Positions 1-11,587 of a DNA stretch of 64,000 bases are shown here, piece after piece. Made by a program: the position numbers and the translations under genes. The notes beneath the pieces are model-generated. The model was not told the DNA's origin. It did no database searches and saw only the letters and a list, made by a program, of their open reading frames with translations. Positions within the stretch are counted from its first letter, which is position 1; each line of letters begins with the position of its first letter. The stretch comes from Crossaster papposus (Eukaryota > Echinodermata > Asteroidea > Velatida > Solasteridae), in contig JBAIAA010000443.1 of the NCBI GenBank assembly GCA_037893245.1, forward strand, positions 992,001 through 1,056,000, in the 5' to 3' direction.

Positions 1-1285
1 CTTGTGTGCATAAATGTCAGCACTCCATGGCCCTGTCTGCTTACGTGCTATGATCAGTTCTTGCTTGGACGGCTTGCTACCAGCTATTGGTAGGAATGAC
101 AAATTCAACAAGGCAATCTGCAAGAACAAAAGTACAAATAGGTAGAAGTCACTTTGTTTGTGTGCTTTAAACGTAACCATCTAGCCGGGAACAAACGTTT
201 TGATCACATGTTCGCTTTTTTTATGCAGTGTATGCGCACACATCTAGTTTCGTCAATGACATTGGTCAGCCAGGCTGCGAATACAACACTGTTGAAACAC
301 GTGTGCATTAGATGAATAGAAAATAGCTTAAAGAATAGCTAAAAGTTATCAAAAAGTCTGTTTTCGGTTTAGTCTTTGCCAAACCTGCAAAAATGGGGCG
401 TGACCTTTTTATGCAAATTCAACCATGAATATATTTTTGAATATGCATCTAGCAGCTTCATGCAGTCAACTACCCCTTAAGCAATTGCACGGGCCTGTGT
501 TACATATTCAATCAGCGCTGCTTCACAAAGGAATTTTGTGCATAGTAGTACGTGTTGCGCGAATGTAAACAACCGCCGATCTGCGATCGCTAATTGGCTT
601 AAATTGGCACAAATCCTACACGAGGATAAAATCACTACTCCAAAGAACCGTGTACAAACTAAAAAGTAATTTTTCGAGGGAAAATAAAATTCCTACTCGC
701 TACTCCATAGACCCGTGCACAAAAAATCACTACACAAATCCTACACGGGAATACAATATTTTTCGTATACACGACTTTTATACCTTTTTCTATAAGACCC
801 TATCTAAATGAGATTTTAGGTGCATAATTAACCAATAATTTTGGTTAATACTAACTAGTCTGTGTGTACGCCACTAGGGACTGTATACAATTAAAATGGG
901 TCACACTCACAGACTATTCGATGGTAAGCGTTGAGCGCCCAGCATTAATACACAACAGTCAGGTTACCAACCGTGTAGTACGTGTAGTGACTAAGGATGT
1001 GACGTTTAAACGTGTAAACGTAAACAAAATCAAATCTGTTTAGAATTTTTACAAACGTTTAAACGGAACTCGAATAAAAAATAAATGGACCTTCCATTTA
1101 CGCCATACCCTCAAGTTTTATTCACAAAGAATTTACTTTCTTCAAAAATCTATTTATTTTACAAAGCATTTGTAATGCCTATAGTAGTTGGTCATGTTCC
1201 AAGAAGATTAATCAGATACTTTTCTCAATGACCAGCAGCTGCCGGTATCTATTGTGCCCATGATGATGATTATACAGTGTATATA
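1..1285. other. No gene seen
   Basis: AT-rich DNA with no open frame that looks coding. At 985-1070 a CTAAGGATGTGACGTTTAAACG segment (two pieces) is the inverted match of the CACATCCTTAGTAGTGAC end of the repeat near 6500, so it may be one end of a dispersed element. Confidence 0.5.
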
Positions 1286-1412
1286 CGCCGTCCACGCCCG
1301 TGTTTATTTTTTTCCAGCAGTGGCGTATTGAAAACATCAAACATATACATGTGTTTGATGTTTTCAATACGCCGCTGCTGGAAAACAATTAATAAACATG
1401 GCGTGGATGGCG
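1286..1412. repeat. Foldback MITE, about 60-bp arms
   Basis: The left arm starts CGCCGTCCACGCC and the right arm ends GGCGTGGATGGCG. The inner arms, CAAACA flanked by GTATTGAAAACAT and its complement, meet at a central CATATACATGTG. The arms are near-perfect over about 60 bp. No coding capacity. Confidence 0.8.
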
Positions 1413-2286
1413 TCTTTCTCCGAGGGCTATTCAGATTAAACTACTAAGTTTTCAAACAATTCTGAGTCTCTCGTATTTCTTTATTTTTCTGTGAAGTTGG
1501 AACTTAAATCACCAGTCGGCGTGTTTTGCAGTAATCAAACCAATGCGTTATTTAAAACAATGTATCTGTGTCGCTCTTCAAGATCCGCTTGGGCTGCAAG
1601 TGCAAACACCACCGTTCCCTTAAAAAAAAAATTTGACTGATAAAATATTCTTTAGATCGTAGAACGGGTACCGCTGGGAGTGACATATCAGAATACTTGT
1701 GGAATGGGGATGTGTAAACTTTAAAATTAGTTTTTGAAGAGTGATATAAATGTAGAGTTTTCGCCATTTATCTTGGTGTTTTGTTGTTGCAAGTAATAAA
1801 CACAAAGTTATAGTTTCCGAGTCAAAACCCTGTATTTATTTCTATCCAAATTGATGTCGACTATTTAATCATCATTGACGATTCTGCGACATCTCTCCCT
1901 TAAAATATTGTGGTTCGAAAAGAATTGTATACTTATTTAAGAAAATTGTTAAAATGTTGCTATCATTTGCTGGAAATTCTGTTTCTCTTATTTTTCGGAT
2001 AAGGTTTAAGGTTTCCCCAGTCTTAAAAAAATCTCGGCCAGAAAATAATATTTATCCAGGCTCCAGAGAATGATTGACAGCCCCATTGTCCAAATTGATA
2101 CATTATATCTCTTGTTTGATACAAACCTATCTACAGGGTGACCGAACTTTGAGGACATGGCGTTCAGTATTAAAATTAAAAATGCCATTAGTTGCGGTTC
2201 CTTCTCTGATCAAGTAGTCTCAATTGATATGTTTAGGTGCATTGGTACTGTGACACCCCAACCCTTTTGCTTGGAAATACTGTTGC
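1413..2286. other. No gene seen
   Basis: Short open frames only, none with recognisable motifs, splice context or repeat structure. Confidence 0.5.
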
Positions 2287-2289
2287 TAA

Positions 2290-2852
2290 AGCCATGTTCG
2301 CACTGGACTTAAAATGATAAAACATACCTAGACGATGGGTCCTTTTCCCATTTTAAGTCCAGTGCGGACAGCCTAGGACGTTTTCCTCTCAGGTACTTCT
2401 CCCGAGTCCAGTGGGTACATGTACTTCTACCGGCCAACTGCTGCCCGGGAAAACGTCCCTGGTCACTTTTCCCTAGACGATAAGTCCAGTGCGAACATCG
2501 CGACTCGGTAAAAGCGTCCCAGGAAAACGTCCACCCGGCCCTCCAGTGCAAGGTCACGCTATACAAGGCACTGCGCATGCGCTCTTTGCATTGTTTACAT
2601 GCGGGCACGCTGATACATGCAAATCGCATCGTAACAAAAAAGCGCGCGTGCGCGATCGCGAATGGGTACACCGGGGTCAATGCAAAAAGGTCACGTCATT
2701 ATAATGACAGCTTGGCTACTTCTCCCACGGTCTCGGTAAAAGTTTCCCGTGTCGAAAGTCCAAGTGCGAACAGTGGTAACATTTGACCATTTTTTATTTT
2801 ACCATCGTCTCAGTGAAACCTTTCCAAAAAAAAGTCCAGTGCAAACACGGCT
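2290..2852. mobile_element. PIF/Harbinger-like MITE, TAA target duplication
   Basis: The left end AGCCATGTTCGCACTGGACTT mirrors the right end AGTCCAGTGCAAACACGGCT with a few mismatches. Both sides are flanked by TAA (2287-2289 and 2853-2855), the 3-bp duplication typical of PIF/Harbinger elements. Inside, the motif AGTCCAGTGCGAAC and its complement recur several times. The small open frames inside are not convincing genes. Confidence 0.65.
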
Positions 2853-3311
2853 TAAGTAGCCAGTCTCCCCTGCCCGTAGGACATAGCCAGATTAATGGGG
2901 AAAGGTTATGAATATTGGGTTTTTGTTCTCATGGCCTGGCTGTAGGAAAATACCGGTATACCGGCAGTACTCGCTGGAATGCGACAGCTATCGCGAAATT
3001 TGTGAGGGTAACGTTTTTTTTTATTTGAAGGCAGTTTATATTTAAATCGTAGCTAAAAAATAAATAAATAAACGATCTTCCTAAGGCTAGTCTGGACATT
3101 TCTTGAAGTGACACTTGATTTGACAGCACTTGCAGGTGTAGACCCAATAATTGGGGCGTTTTCACTCCTTTTTCGAATTTTGGATTTTGTCTGTCGTTCT
3201 ACGCCCCAACCGTTGTAAAGCATTGTGCCAATTAAAAAAGAAGTTGTGACCACAAAAGTTGCCAAAAACATGCCAAATACTTGACAATGTATATTGGAAA
3301 GCGCACACTGG

Positions 3312-4258
3312 CTTCTATACATGTTAAAGAAGAACTGTTATGGCTTTATTGGTACTCACGGTTATTTGGGGTTGCAAATCCGAGCAATTTTGACCAGCTT
3401 TTCAAAACAATGATGCCTATAACATCGCGGAATTACATAGACGTCCCGACAGCACCCGACTCACGTAAAGAGCACACTATGCGAAGACGGGGGACACGAC
3501 AATGGCTTTTCGAGCGACCACCAACGACTGTTTTATGGTGCAAGAGCGCAGGCTTGCATCGCTGCACTGTATAGCGCGCATGCGTGTGCGGGCGTAGCGG
3601 TACTTGTACAAAATAATGCAAATTCGTATTGAACCGGGCTAATTGCTGGCATACGATCAGGGGCCAATTTCACGGAGCTGCTAAGCACAAAAATGTGCTT
3701 AGCATGAAAATGTGTCCTTGGTCAAAACAAGGTTACAGACCAAATTTTCACGTGATCTTTATTGTTTTTGATTGATAATCAGCTGGTTTTTTGCTTAGCA
3801 TAAAAAACACGTAGAATTTTGGCTGATAAATTGTTTTTAATGAGCAAGATGTTTTTGTGCTAAGCACATTTTTGTGCTTAGCAGCTCCGTGAAATTGGCC
3901 CCTGATCGTATGCCAGCAATTAGCCCGGTTCAATACGAATTTGCATTATTTTGTACAAGTACCGCTACGCCCGCACACGCATGTGCGCTATACAGTGCAG
4001 CGATGCAAGCCTGCGCTCTTGCACCATAAAACAGTCGTTGGTGGTCGCTCGAAAAGCCATTGTCGTGTCCCCCGTCTTCGCATAGTGTGCTCTTTACGTG
4101 AGTCGGGTGCTGTCGGGACGTCTATGTAGTTTATATAGACCGCGACGTTATAGGCATCATTGTTTTGAAAAGCTGGTCAAAATTGCTCGGATTTGCAACC
4201 CCAAATAACCGTGAGTACCAATAAAGCCATAACAGTTCTTCTTTAACATGTATAGAAG
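3312..4258. repeat. 947-bp foldback with about 390-bp arms, inside the MULE
   Basis: The left arm begins CTTCTATACATGTTAAAGAA and the right arm ends in its complement. The arms pair through GTCCCGACAGCACCCGACTC and TAATGCAAATTCGTATTGAA. The centre (about 3659-3903) is itself a MITE with GGGGCCAATTTCACGGAGCT ends and GTGCTTAGCA pairs; a decayed half copy of that MITE lies at 39.96-40.07 kb. The left end overlaps the inner end of the host TIR. Confidence 0.82.
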
Positions 4259-5162
4259 TAGGGATGACAAAGTGAAATATTACTTTTGTTGTAGCTATCT
4301 GGAATGTGTTTCAAATGAAAGAGCTAGGTGAATGAGGAGGATTGGTGTTTGTTTGAGGAAAATCGGTCATACGGTTTGAAAGTTATATCGTTTTTAAACG
4401 ACACCTGTTCGTAAATTCCGTTACCTGGCAACTGTATAAACAATCAGTTAAATGAAATTCAATTTTAATTGGTCTGTAATTAATTAATGAAAGTATCAAA
4501 ATTAGCACAACTTCCTTTTTGTCAAAGAAAAATATTGATTAGTACAGACAATATTGAAATAATGCATGCAAAGTTAATGAATGTTTAATTATGACAGAAG
4601 AAAAAGGGTCTTAAGACAAACACCGTTATTAAAACAAAGGAATTATGGGTAATTATTTTGAATATTTTGGTTCCAAGCAAAACATGCAATAATCTTGGTT
4701 TTTATTAGTCCATAAATGACAATCCAAAACTTTAATCCCACTGTTGTTTTCAGAAATGTTTAGAAGAAAATGGCGTCTGTAACTCGTTAATCATTTAACA
4801 ACAATATTTACTGAATTTAATTAATTATACTATTTTGAATACTGCTAATTAGTGTATTTCTATCATAACAAAATACTGAAGATGGTCTATCAGTGTCTAT
4901 GGTTGATTAATAAAACACTAATTATGCTAGTGTATGCTAGCTAAAAGCTTAATATATTATTGTTTTGAGAAAATGAAGTGTTATTTAATGTTAATTAATA
5001 TGTTAATTAACTTAATTAGTATTAAGGTCTTGTTATATTTTATTTAAAACCTTTTTTTAAATTGTTTATTAACTTAACTGATATTAATATGGTTTTGTTA
5101 CATTTTATAATTTTGTTTAAGTGTACCTAAACTACTAGATCAATTAAAAAAGTTAATTACCT

Positions 5163-5192
5163 CTACCCCCCCCCCCCCCCCCCCCCCCCCTT
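5163..5192. repeat. Poly-C run
   Basis: A run of about 27 C preceded by CTCTA and followed by TTTTGGGGGA. The exact length is likely to vary or be mis-assembled. Confidence 0.85.
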
Positions 5193-5461
5193 TTGGGGGA
5201 TAAGTCACGCCCTTTCACTTCCTCTAGCATAGTGTTGCCGAAAGCAAATACAAATTACAATCACATTTTTTTTAGCAACACAGAATTCAGCGTGGTCCCC
5301 ATGAAATGCAATGATGTTTCCCCTTGGATGTTTTGCAAATTATAATACAGGTTATGATATATTAGTAATTATTTTTAGTAATTTACTAGAATGACTTTCC
5401 GATTGTGAAAGTTGCAGGCAGCATGCAAGACTACCCACCGTGTGTGTGTGCGTGGTAAACT

Positions 5462-6096
5462 ATGCAGCTGGCTACGTGCATACACACGTACTTGTACACA
5501 CACAACGTCGCACATACGTCTGAAACCTTAATCACTCATGTTGCATTACGCGCGCACATTGTCTGGGTACCTGTCTATATAAATCGTGATAGTCTGGCCC
5601 GCGTACAGGCATTCCAACGCATTTCAATGCATTTCTCGATTAGAGGAGGCAAAAGCCAGACAAGCTGGTGTTCGTACGACTACATTCCAAAGGCATGTGT
5701 TAGGAAGTGGAGACCAGCATGTACTTTGGTATCGATGCCATTGTGTAGCCAATGGATTAAGCTTTCGTTTGATGGGCGACTTTTTGTTGTCATGTTCATT
5801 CTGTCATCGTGCTCTCGTCGGTGCTAGTTTTGTTTGATCATTTCAAAGCTTTTACTCTAATCGGATAAAATCTGGACAGTTATCAATGAAATAAGCATTT
5901 TAACAGCTTTATGTTGGTATCAAATTCAGATGTTTAGACCCCGATACGATTTTACTTCGAGCGTTAGAAAACGGATTATTCTGACTCGTGAAACCGACTG
6001 TGCGCGGTGTGATACCACGCACAGACCACACGCACACACACACATACCCACACATCGCCACGTTGTGCGTTGTGCGCACACACAGGCCGTCGTCCC
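5462..6096. other. MULE interior, CACACA-rich, no gene
   Basis: The part contains (CA)n-like stretches at 6018-6085 and open frames to 121 codons that lack motifs. The frames extending to 6295 cross the TIR and are matched by antisense frames in the left TIR, so they are not treated as genes. Confidence 0.5.
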
Positions 6097-6511
6097 TAGA
6101 AGCCAGTGTGCGCTTTCCAATATACATTGTCAAGTATTTGGCATGTTTTTGGCAACTTTTGTGGTCACAACTTCTTTTTTAATTGGCACAATGCTTTACA
6201 ACGGTTGGGGCGGAGAACGACAGACAAAATCCAAAATTCGAAAAAAGAGTGAAAACGCCCCAATTATTGGGTCTATTGCAGGTGATGCTTCTTGAAATGT
6301 TTAGCCTTCAAAGATTATAGAAAAGAATGGTGGTAAGTGTACACAATGTATACAAACAAACGCGACCGCAGTTACGCAAATAGACCGGGACAGACGGCAG
6401 CCTTTTAAAGTTTTCAATAAACGTTTAAACGTTTAAATGTTTCAACGTTTCAACGTTACGGGAAAAGTTTGCTAAACGTTTACAAAATTAAACGTAGGTT
6501 CACATCCTTAG

Positions 6512-7030
6512 TAGTGACCAGTATTACTACTCAGCAGGACCGTCCCAATTATTCCCCCCAAATGATGCACCATATGGATATATTTCCAAATAGTTGCTAT
6601 TTTAGTCGGGCGCCGCAAAATCACGAAAGCATCATCTAGTACCTGGCAATCTATGTGTTTATGCTGTGGACTTGGGCTCTAGGCCGGTGAATCAGCTAAA
6701 TATTAATAAGACAAGTCCGAAATGAATACGGTATTACTCCCCAAAAAAAATCGTTTCATTATAGAAAACGTATATATGTCAAACCTTTAGCTGTCCAAGT
6801 ATATCGCCACATTTGTTCAGATTTGGAGGCTTCTTGTTCCATTCCCTGTTTAGTTTCTGGTACATCGACACAGCTTCCTTCATTGTCGTCGCCATGTTAT
6901 ACTGAAACAGCGCCCTCTACTGTATGTAGTGTTTTACGCCTGACTACATTAATGCTGGGCGCATCCATGTTTGTGCACAAACCTATAGAAACCTCGAAAT
7001 TGTGTACGGCTTTGGTACGGCTATTTGACC
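6512..7030. other. No gene seen
   Basis: A 99-codon frame begins at 6823 (MEASCSIPCLVSG) but runs into the terminal repeat of the 7.03-14.86 kb element and shows no family motif. AATGCTGGGCGCATCC at 6951 is an inverted echo of GCGCCCAGCATTAAT near 934, so dispersed repeat ends may lie here. Confidence 0.4.
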
Positions 7031-7190
7031 TGACTCAAGGTAGCCGCGTATTGGGCCGAATTTCTAACCGCGAATTCAACCGCGGATTCAGCCGCGCATT
7101 CACCAAAAACCGAAAAATCTAGAATACATGCTGCAAAAGGTGACGTATTGTAACGGAAATTAGTTTACTTACAGCACCGTCAACGTTATT

Positions 7191-7940
7191 AAGGGAATAA
7201 ATGTGTGTTCGAGAGGTTTTAACCACTCTGTTTAATACCGCTTGGAGTCTGGGTGCTGATAATTACCCGAGCCGAAGGCGAGGGTAATTATCAGCACCCA
7301 GACTCCAAGCGGTATTAAACAGAGTGATTAATACCGACCGAACACACATTTATTCCCATTCATAAATACCTTTTTTGTAAAATTCAGCCAAAAAAGCCCC
7401 GAAAATCACGGCAAATTGTCGCAAGTAAATTTCGGTGTTTCGCCATTCTGTGTGTTTTCCCCTATCCATGTTCACGGGCCACTGTCAAATGACATGTTTC
7501 CGCCACTGTCGTATGTCGCTCTACGTCACAATACATGCAATAAAGCTCCATTATATAGACTGGATAGGCCTCCGCGTCTAAATGGCGTACGCGCGCGTGT
7601 TTTTTTCAAAGGAAAAAGAACGAACGTGACGCGACCGCGTTTGTGCACGACTTATGGAATTTTTTTAAAAAGTGGAAGACTTTTTTTCTTAAATTCGTCA
7701 TATTTGGAGGAAAACAGGATTTTGCACCCGAATGGTTCAAAATAGATAAGAACAATGGTCTGCGCAGCAGTGAAGTGCCCGGAGAAGGATGTCCATTGAG
7801 TTGTCCATGTGCAGGGGCTACTTTTGTTGCCAACTGGTTTTAAACACTTCTAGCCATGTCTTTATCGTCCGTTTAAAACCGGCCACGTGACGGGCTCTCG
7901 ACCAATAGGAATGCCTAAACTGTCCCAGGTATTTATGAAT
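7191..7940. mobile_element. Hairpin-bearing non-autonomous element inside the left LTR
   Basis: The right LTR lacks this stretch, which fixes the borders. 7193-7357 is a near-perfect foldback with loop GAGCCGAAGGCGAGG between GGTGCTGATAATTACCC arms. The rest lies between ATTCATAAATACC (7358) and GGTATTTATGAAT (7940). A second copy lies at 51.93-52.48 kb, and related ends at 40.44 and 49.47 kb. Confidence 0.75.
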
Positions 7941-8900
7941 GCTTATTACATGTATCACCGTTTGTATGTGTACTGCATGCAGCGCGTGATAGCAAGCCCG
8001 TGTAGCGCATGATTGGGCGCGTTGTTTATATTACTTATATGCTTGTAGCGCCAAAATGTGCGCTATTGGGCGCGAGTATTTTGGGCGCGGTTTATCTGAG
8101 TTTTGGGCGCATTGGTATATCGTTATGTACCAAGCGCACGATTAGGCGATTTTTGTAGCCGCGCTGTAGCGGGAAGTTCAAGTTTGTTACTAAGGGAGCT
8201 CTTGTGTATGCATGCGGCGTACGGACACTTGCCAAGTTGCTGTCGTTGCGGACACATCAAACATTTGCATCACTTTCACTCCTTAATTAAAGTCTATTAT
8301 ACTATACTAAGAGTTGTTAGGGATTAGGTCTAACATTAGCAAGCCTTGGATAAACTTAGGTAAGAACATTTTGATTTGTATAACGAACTAAACTTATAAC
8401 TTGTTAAAAGGTGAATTTTGGGGGATTGTTTGGCCTTGAACTGTATGATAATTGCCATTGCTTATTGGACACCTCCCGGAGGTCCGATTGCATTCGTAGA
8501 TAAATTCAAGCTGATTGCACCTCCGATCGGTTGAGAGTGTAGCGGTAATTATCGGGCCAGAAACTAGTATTATCTATACGTGTACATTGATAATTGCTCT
8601 TGCGATATCTGACTATTGTTGATTTTATATGTTGTTGTTGTTGAATAAATAATTACTTGAGTTGTTGTTCACGTACATCTTGTGTCCAACTGTTAACTCA
8701 CTTAGTCCGTCCGAGTTGCCCAGAAATTAGGATATACTTTCCTAAAACGAATGTCCCCGCAGGTTCACTTAGCCGCTCAAGTGTAACTTGTTAGTAGTTT
8801 TTATTGTGGCGATAAATGGCGCCGCAATATAGAGTCGGAGTGTCAGATTGCATACTCCCCTTCCCCTTTATCCTTCACCTCCACCGGAGGTGCCGCTACA

Positions 8901-10134
8901 TGGGCGGATACAGGGGGGGGTCCAAGGGGTCCGGACCCCCCCTTTTTTCTTGAGTGAAAAAAAAAAACGAAAAAAAAACCGAAAAAAAAAAAGGAATTTC
9001 ACCTAACAAGCAACGTACATACATGTACACACACCCATACGTGTATTATTCTCAAACCACACACACAAAATAACAACCATATAGACTATGATTTGACTTT
9101 TTTGGCTTAGTTTTTCGAGCCGCTAGTTTGTTTATTCCTTCTTATTGCATTTCAGGAAATTACATATTTTAATTTTTTTAACGCTTTCATAAGCTTGAAC
9201 GGGGCAGGCTTGCCCCAAATGCCATGCTTGGCTCACCACTGGGCCCATTTACTTGGCAGACTTGCCAATAAAAACACTGGAATTTCACCGTTTGAAGTGA
9301 CGGTTGAGTAGCCCCAGCAGAACGAGTGCAATAGGCGCTAACCACAGTGTTTATATATTTGTCACGTGACCTAAATTTAAGCTAAATTTATGTAAATTAC
9401 TATAAACACTAAATTGGAACAAACACGCCGCTTTTTCCACCGTTTGTAGAGACGGTCGGAATAAACCCCGCTAGCACAAGCGGGCGTTTGGCGTGTAGTT
9501 TTTTAAAGATTAAACACAACTTGTAACATTTTATTTTAACATACAACTTTAAATTAAACTTACTTAATAACTATTAGGGCTTGTAATTTTTATTATTTTA
9601 AATGGAGTCACTGCCGGTCGCTCCCAGCCAAATCCTGCCTATGTTAAGTATGCCTAAGGTTTATGACCAATTAACCGTTACCTCATTTTACACGTAGTGT
9701 GAGTCAGTGTGCGCTGTTTTTAAATCCAAACTTCCAATACCGGTATCCATAATATACTCCTCTGGTCAAAATTTATTTCACTGAGTTATCATTCCAGCTA
9801 AAAATGGTAAATATTAGATTTAAAAAAAAAATGGTATAAAAATCAGGCTTCATATTGCCACAACATTAACAAAAAATAGGTAGAAATTGGCCTCAGATTG
9901 CGCCAGAGAGCACCTAATAAACCAAAAAATTTCAGGGCCCTTAAGCGGGCCCTGAACCCCGGCCGCAGGGACTTCGCGCTACGCGCTCGTGATGTGCGCT
10001 TCGCGTACATGCTTCCCAGTTACATGTACTCAAATTGTTACACACCCACATTTTTTTTTACACACCCAATTCACAAAATCCTGCCTAAGACCTTGGGTGG
10101 ACCCCCCCTTTAAAAAAATCCTGGATCCGCCCAT
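8901..10134. mobile_element. hAT-like non-autonomous transposon
   Basis: The left end TGGGCGGATACAGG mirrors the right end CCTGGATCCGCCCA. An 8-bp flank CCGCTACA (8893-8900) recurs as GCGCTACA (10135-10142), one mismatch. The intact LTR junction in the opposite arm shows this octamer only once, so it is a target duplication. Poly-A/G tracts lie near the left end, and a CCCTTAAGCGGGCCCTGAAC-like palindrome at 9938. Frames at 9898-10219 look non-coding. Confidence 0.7.
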
Positions 10135-10136
10135 GC

Positions 10137-10192
10137 GCTACAAATGGTGTCAGAAGTGGGATTCGAATCCCACTTCTGACACCATTTGTAGC
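10137..10192. promoter_or_regulatory. Palindromic tRNA-Leu primer-binding site
   Basis: Centred on TTCGAA, each strand reads GCTACA, AA, TGGTGTCAGAAGTGGGATTC. This is the end of an LTR, a 2-base gap and a primer-binding site for tRNA-Leu(CAG), whose 3' end reads TTCGAATCCCACTTCTGACA plus CCA. In an intact retrotransposon this site starts minus-strand DNA synthesis. Here both strands have one. Confidence 0.8.
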
Positions 10193-11587
10193 GGCACCTC
10201 CGGTGGAGCGGAAGGATAGAGGGGAAGGGGAGTGTGCAATCTGACACTCCTACTCTATATTGCGGCGCCATTTATCGCCACAATAAAAACTACTAACAAG
10301 TTACACTTGAGCGGCTAAGTGAACCTGCGGGGACATTCGTTTTAGGAAAGTATATCCTAATTTCTGGGCAACTCAGACGGACTAAGTGAGTTAACACTTG
10401 GACACAAGATGTACGTGAACAACAACTCAAGTAATTATTTATTCAACAACAACAACATATAAAATCAACAATAGTCAGATATCGCAAGAGCAATTATCAA
10501 TGTACACGTATATATAATACTAGTTTCTGGCCTGAGAATCGCCGCTGCACTCTCAACCAACTGGAGGTGCAATCAACATGAATTTATCTTCTTCGAATGC
10601 AATCGGACCTCCGGGAGGTGTCCAATAAGCAACGACAATTCTCTCACAGTCCCTGGCCAAATTGATTTCCTAAATGCACATTTAAATGATTGATATAAGC
10701 TTCGGGTTTAGGAATTACCACTGCACTCTCAACCAATCGGAGGTGCAATCAACATGAATTTATCTTCGAATGCAATCGGACCTCCGGGAGGTGTCCAATA
10801 AGCAACGACAATTCTCTCACAGTTCAAGGCCAAACAATCCCCTAAAATTCACCTTTTAACAAGTTATAAGTTTAGTTCGTTATACAAATCAAAATGTTCT
10901 TACCTAAGTTTATCCAAGGCTTGCTAATGTTAGACCTAATCCCTAACAACTCTTAGTATAGTATAATAGACTTTAAATAAGGAGTGAAAGTGATGCAAAT
11001 GTTTGATGTGTCCGCAACGACAGCAACTTGGCAAGTGTCCGTACGCCGCATGCATACACAAGAGCTCCCTTAGTAACAAACTTGAACTTCCCGCTACAGC
11101 GCGGCTACAAAAATCGCCTAATCGTGCGCTTGGTACATAACGATATACCAATGCGCCCAAAACTCAGATAAACCGCGCCCAAAATACTCGCGCCCAAAAT
11201 ACTCGCGCCCAATAGCGCACATTTTGGCGCTACAAGCATATAAGTAATATAAACAACGCGCCCAATCATGCGCTACACGGGCTTGCTATCACGCGCTGCA
11301 TGCAGTACACATACAAACGGTGATACATGTAATAAGCAATAACGTTGACGGTGCTGTAAGTAAACTAATTTCCGTTACAGTATTTTCCAGAAGGTTCACT
11401 TACTTTTATTTAAACGAATGTTTCGAAATAAAAGGCAAATAGCAATACTTTTTCAAACCATATTAAATCATATAACATAGCCAACACTTGTTCAACCTTT
11501 TCTGTGATTTTGAAGACAAATTAGCTACCTAATGGAAGAAATCTATTATTTTTCAAATCTTTTAGAGATGGAGAACAGAGAAGCTAC

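Larger units (their letters stand above)
3139..6275. mobile_element. Mutator-like DNA transposon (non-autonomous), 179-bp TIRs
   Basis: The left end 3139-3317 (TAGACCCAATAATTGGGGCG ...) and the right end 6097-6275 are inverted copies 179 bp long with few differences. Flanks are an exact 9-bp duplication, TTGCAGGTG, at 3130-3138 and 6276-6284. Long TIRs with a 9-bp duplication fit the Mutator/MULE superfamily. No transposase frame is seen inside; open frames within the TIRs are mirror shadows. The cargo includes a 947-bp foldback, a 30-bp poly-C run and a CACACA-rich part. Confidence 0.85.
2956..6510. repeat. Dispersed repeat copy split by the Mutator-like insertion
   Basis: Pieces 2960-3138 and 6285-6510 together match an unbroken copy at 30585-30960: shared TTCCTAAGGCTAGTCTGGAC, CACTTGCAGGT, TATGGTGGTAAGTGTAC-like and AAACGTTTA stretches in the same order. 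The 30.6-kb copy gives the empty site and proves the insertion. Confidence 0.75.
7149..11379. mobile_element. Head-to-head LTR pair joined at a tRNA-Leu primer site
   Basis: The left LTR (7149 TGTAACGG to 8900 CCGCTACA) and the right LTR (10187 TGTAGCGG to 11379 CCGTTACA) are inverted copies that face each other. The right one is about 1.19 kb; the left is lengthened by a 750-bp insertion. Both run into TGGTGTCAGAAGTGGGATTC, complementary to the 3' end of tRNA-Leu(CAG) plus CCA. A 4-bp duplication GTAT (7145-7148, 11380-11383) flanks the pair, and the 14.75-kb arm of the outer element gives the empty site. No gag or pol is present. A 250-bp part of the right LTR around 10545-10800 is duplicated in tandem. 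Confidence 0.8.

Noticed and set aside
3281..4129. Matching 62- to 97-codon frames in both arms of the foldback
   Set aside because: The same sequence read twice through an inverted repeat; no protein motif.
8103..8327. 74-codon frame found identically at 8103 (+) and 10936 (-)
   Set aside because: It is in both LTR copies of the head-to-head pair; the identity reflects the duplication, and it has no known motif.
10145..10184. A tRNA gene at the T-arm-like palindrome
   Set aside because: Only the 3' end of tRNA-Leu is present, in inverted pair, next to LTR ends; it is a primer-binding site.
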